A stretch of 64,000 nt of DNA from Prosopocoilus inquinatus (taxonomy: Eukaryota; Arthropoda; Insecta; Coleoptera; Lucanidae): positions 59,196,101 to 59,260,100 of the forward strand of contig CM069872.1 in assembly GCA_036172665.1 (NCBI GenBank), written 5' to 3'. Position 1 is the first letter of the stretch. Every line of letters starts with the position of its first letter. The translations under genes were made by a program, and so were the position numbers. The notes below the pieces were generated by a model that saw only the letters and a program-made list of their open reading frames with translations, ran no database searches and was not told the origin of the DNA. Shown piece by piece: positions 61,111-64,000 of this stretch.

Positions 61111-62780
61111 ATCTTCGTCAAAAACAAAAGACAATTGATTTAGGAACGCTAGATGTCGATTCTGACATAGAATCGTTTCGAGTCCACCGATTCCACTGAT
61201 GATGATGACTTAAATGAGGTGAGATAATCGTCGCTGTCTTTTTTTTTGTTCGGAAAGAAAGTGCATATGTCAAAAGACACCCCCTGGAATAAAAAAAAAA
61301 CGTCGATTTTAAAAAATAAAATTCGATCGACTCTGAAAGCAAAGATTTGAGAACAATAGAGAGTCAGTGGGCTTTAAAAATGAAAAGTGGTATCGATCTT
61401 CACTTTTCGATTTCCATTTTCGAAGTAAAACGTTCTTCGCTACCGATTTTAAAACAAAAGTCAATCGATTTTGACATTCCTGAACACGTTCTATTCTGGA
61501 ATAATCAATCGACACTGAAGCCGATGATCTTAAAACAAAAGACGGTCGTTTTTAAATTAAAAAGTGACAAGAACGATTTTCACGTTTCAATTTCCTTTCT
61601 ACATTAAAAAAAAAATGACTTTAAAACAATAGACAATCGATTTTGAACCATTTAGAAAAAAAAACCAAAACAAAAATTGATCGATTTTATTAACGGATAA
61701 TAGACATTAAAATAAAAAGTGTCTCAAAAATTGACTTCGAAACAAACAACAATCGATTTTGAAAAGAGCGTCAATTTTGAAAAGTAAACGCGATCTATTC
61801 GATCTATTCTGGAATAGAAAAACGTCAACTAAATTAAAAAGCGGCGTCGATTTTAATCTTTCGACTTTCATTTTTAAAATTGAAAAGTGTCCGCGAACAA
61901 AAGACGATCGATTTTGACGTTCTTAGATAACATCGATTTTAAAAGCTAAACGCGTTCGATTCCTGGAAAACAAAACTGTCAAGAATTGTAAAAGAAAAGA
62001 ATCGAATTTAATGAATAAAAAAGTATTATCGATTTCTAACTTTTTAATTTCCGTTTTTCTCAAACGGCCATAAAATTGAATCTGAAACAAAACGCAATCG
62101 ATTTTTAAGGACCTTAAAAAGCGTCGATTGGTCAGAGACCAGACGTAGGCAAGTTAGAATCTGAAAGACGACTTGAAAACAAAAATCAATCGACTCTGAA
62201 ATCGAAAATGTCATAAAACTTTTCGATTTCCATTTTCGAATTAAAATTCTTCAAAATTGTCTCCAAAACAAAAGACGATCGACTTTGATGTGCACTTAGA
62301 AATTGTCGATTTTAAAAGCGTTCGATTCTGCTAACATCTTTCGATTTCTGTTTTTAAATTAAAACATAATTGACGCTGAAACAAAAGACAGTCGATTTTA
62401 GCGTTAGTAAAAGTGGCTAAAACAAAAGACGGTTTGATTTTGACGATACGAACAAAACTGGCGATGTCAAAATAAAAGACGACTGATTTTTATATAAAAA
62501 AAAGAAAAAATCTACGGTTTCAAAATAAAAATATTTCAGATTTAACTTACTGTTCGACCAGTCGATTACGAAACCTGAAACTGTGGACTCTAAAAATTGA
62601 AAAACTCTAAAAATTGCGTTTAATAAAAAATAAAACGGTTGTGAAATTAAAACAAAAAAAAAATGTCAAATTTACATTTGATTGTCGGTCGAATTCGACC
62701 TTAAAAAAAATCGAACTTCTTCCTAATACTATCGATTTTAAAACAAATGACGATAGATTCTGAAGCAAAAGTATCGACGA
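61111..62780 (+). repeat. A-rich GACGATCG-family block D
   Basis: The core AAACAAAAGACGATCGATTTTGA recurs in variants throughout, clearest at about 61893 and 62266, with weaker copies near 61125, 61450, 61530, 61625, 62090, 62380 and 62735. A second motif, CTTTTCGATTTCCATTTTCG, recurs near 61400, 61852, 62216 and 62333 and links this block to block A. Spacing is irregular. ATCGATTTTAAAA strings are frequent. The low-complexity frames here are not coding. Confidence 0.85.
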
Positions 62781-63659
62781 TGTAATGACAAATAATAATA
62801 ACGTACGGGGGCGATCTAATAATTACTGGAACGAACAGTGGCGGAACGTACTGAAGCGATAATGTAGTAGGAAGGAGAATTCTCTGCAGTTGTTTAGCCG
62901 AATTGGAGTTAATGAACATATTACTCTTAATTTTCTGGCATTCAGTTTAGACGTTTATAGCAAGTTACGTCAAAAACAATTCCGGCAAGCGAGCAGAGAC
63001 GAGAAAAGGCAAAATACATGAGCGGCCGTACACAATAATTAATTTACCGCACTACCGTTCTTCGCAGTCGTAATAAAATGAACACGTTGTATAAAGTAAA
63101 CTAAATTACTTATACGTGACAAAACAGCAACGATATTAAATTATTTCAGCCAGCCTTTGTTTAAACGGATAATGAAGGTAATAGAAATAAATGACCTAAA
63201 TAAACCGTTGGAAATTTAATTCGCGAAATATAATGAGGTCGTTATTTACATTAGTGCGCGCCCCACTCCCTCACCATCTCTCTCTCTCTCTGTGTTCTCT
63301 CGCGTACTGCTTCCGGTACGCGAAAAGAAGAGAGACATTCCTCCACCGCACCGTTATTTCCGAATCGATACATAAACTTAATAATCCATACCTGTCTCAT
63401 TAAAAGTTCCCGACTTGGGGAAGAAGGGGGTTATTTACCTGCAACAAATAAAATAAATTAGAAAAGAAAATTTTAATGCGAACGAAAGTGAATTTTCGTT
63501 TGTTCATTTATTCGTCGGTTTCGTTTTAATTATAATTTGTAACTTTCATACAGACAGAAGTGTACCTTTACTAATTATTGTAGAAGTAAAGTTACTGTGA
63601 GGGTGTTCAAAGCTTTAAAACAAAGTCAGTTCTGTTACGAAACCGTCTTACGTAGGCGT
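62781..63659. other. Non-coding stretch with CT tract
   Basis: (CT)n near 63278-63292, otherwise AT-rich. No supported frame and no repeat partner. Confidence 0.5.
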
Positions 63660-63779
63660 ACAAATGTGTATGCATGGTTGCCTAACTAACCAGGAGGAAA
63701 GGGCGAGCGCACGCGCATGTCTTCTGAAGTTGGAGACAAAAAAGAAGTAGCTAATTAGGCATCCATACATACACATTTT
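63660..63779. mobile_element. Small foldback/MITE with ~29-bp arms
   Basis: ACAAATGTGTATGCATGGTT followed by GCCTAACTAA (63660-63689) is mirrored by TTAGGCATCCATACATACAC and ATTTTG at 63757-63780, with about four mismatches; the spacer is about 60 bp. Related ends occur singly at 39.78 and 45.11 kb, which supports a family of short non-autonomous elements. Confidence 0.72.
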
Positions 63780-63780
63780 G

Positions 63781-64000
63781 ATTGGTTAGGGCATTGTCAC
63801 ATTCCTATTCCGCTGTTTTCCCTGGTCTGCAAACACACTTATACCTCTTTTTGGTATTCATCATAATCGATAGTCCAAAATTCTGCTTATCATCTTCATG
63901 AATTTTTAATCTTATAGCCCTCTTCTTCTTAAGCGAAGATGTAAAATGAACTTTGATTTGCTTGGTCCACTGTCACATGCCTACTCCGCCATTTTCTTCG
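63781..64000. repeat. Dispersed repeat, copies 2 and 3 (176-bp tandem), cut by window end
   Basis: CACATTCCTATTCCGC..TTTTCCCTGGTCTGCAAAC at 63797 matches 9.09 kb. The same start, slightly changed (CACATGCCTACTCCGCC), recurs 176 bp later at 63973 and runs off the window. The AAGATGTAAAATGAACTTTG block precedes the last copy, as it precedes copy 1 near 9.06 kb. Confidence 0.87.

Overview
This 64 kb window looks like intergenic or intronic DNA of a metazoan, most likely an insect-type genome. It is AT-rich, full of microsatellites, foldback elements and decayed LINE-like sequence, and has no bacterial gene structure. I found no gene, rRNA, tRNA or CRISPR array that the sequence supports. The longest open frames are mostly by-products of tandem repeats whose period is a multiple of three, or are no longer than chance allows in six frames of a sequence this size. 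The organism and the neighbouring genes cannot be named from this window.

What the window does hold is repeat architecture. (1) Four A-rich blocks (about 9.6-10.4, 12.7-14.6, 43.1-43.6 and 61.1-62.8 kb) share a core close to ACAAAAGACGATCGATT, always on the + strand. They look like decayed copies of one satellite-like family. (2) An array of eleven 184-bp units (52.8-54.7 kb) has a duplicated four-unit higher-order repeat of 736 bp. Its core translates to a LINE-like 'RRLGH' segment, so it seems to have grown out of the 3' end of a non-LTR retrotransposon. (3) Other local arrays are a nested 39-bp within 197-bp array (57.8-58.4 kb), a 54-bp alternating array (11.1-11.4 kb), a 111-bp in-frame array (36.9-37.3 kb), a ~153-bp degenerate array carrying an inserted foldback element (17.1-18.1 kb), and 172-bp triplicate units (6.4-6.9 kb). 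(4) Foldback or hairpin elements lie at 747-902, 17403-17646, 22402-22726, 25287-25527, 27856-27921 and 63660-63779.

About twenty independent two- to five-copy local duplications with periods of roughly 110-480 bp are spread over the whole window, more than I would expect by chance. Between them are long AT-rich stretches with homopolymers and microsatellites but no other recognisable content; these are listed block by block. Everything here was read by eye. Copy counts and periods were measured from matching strings, while family assignments (LINE, hAT, MITE) are inference.
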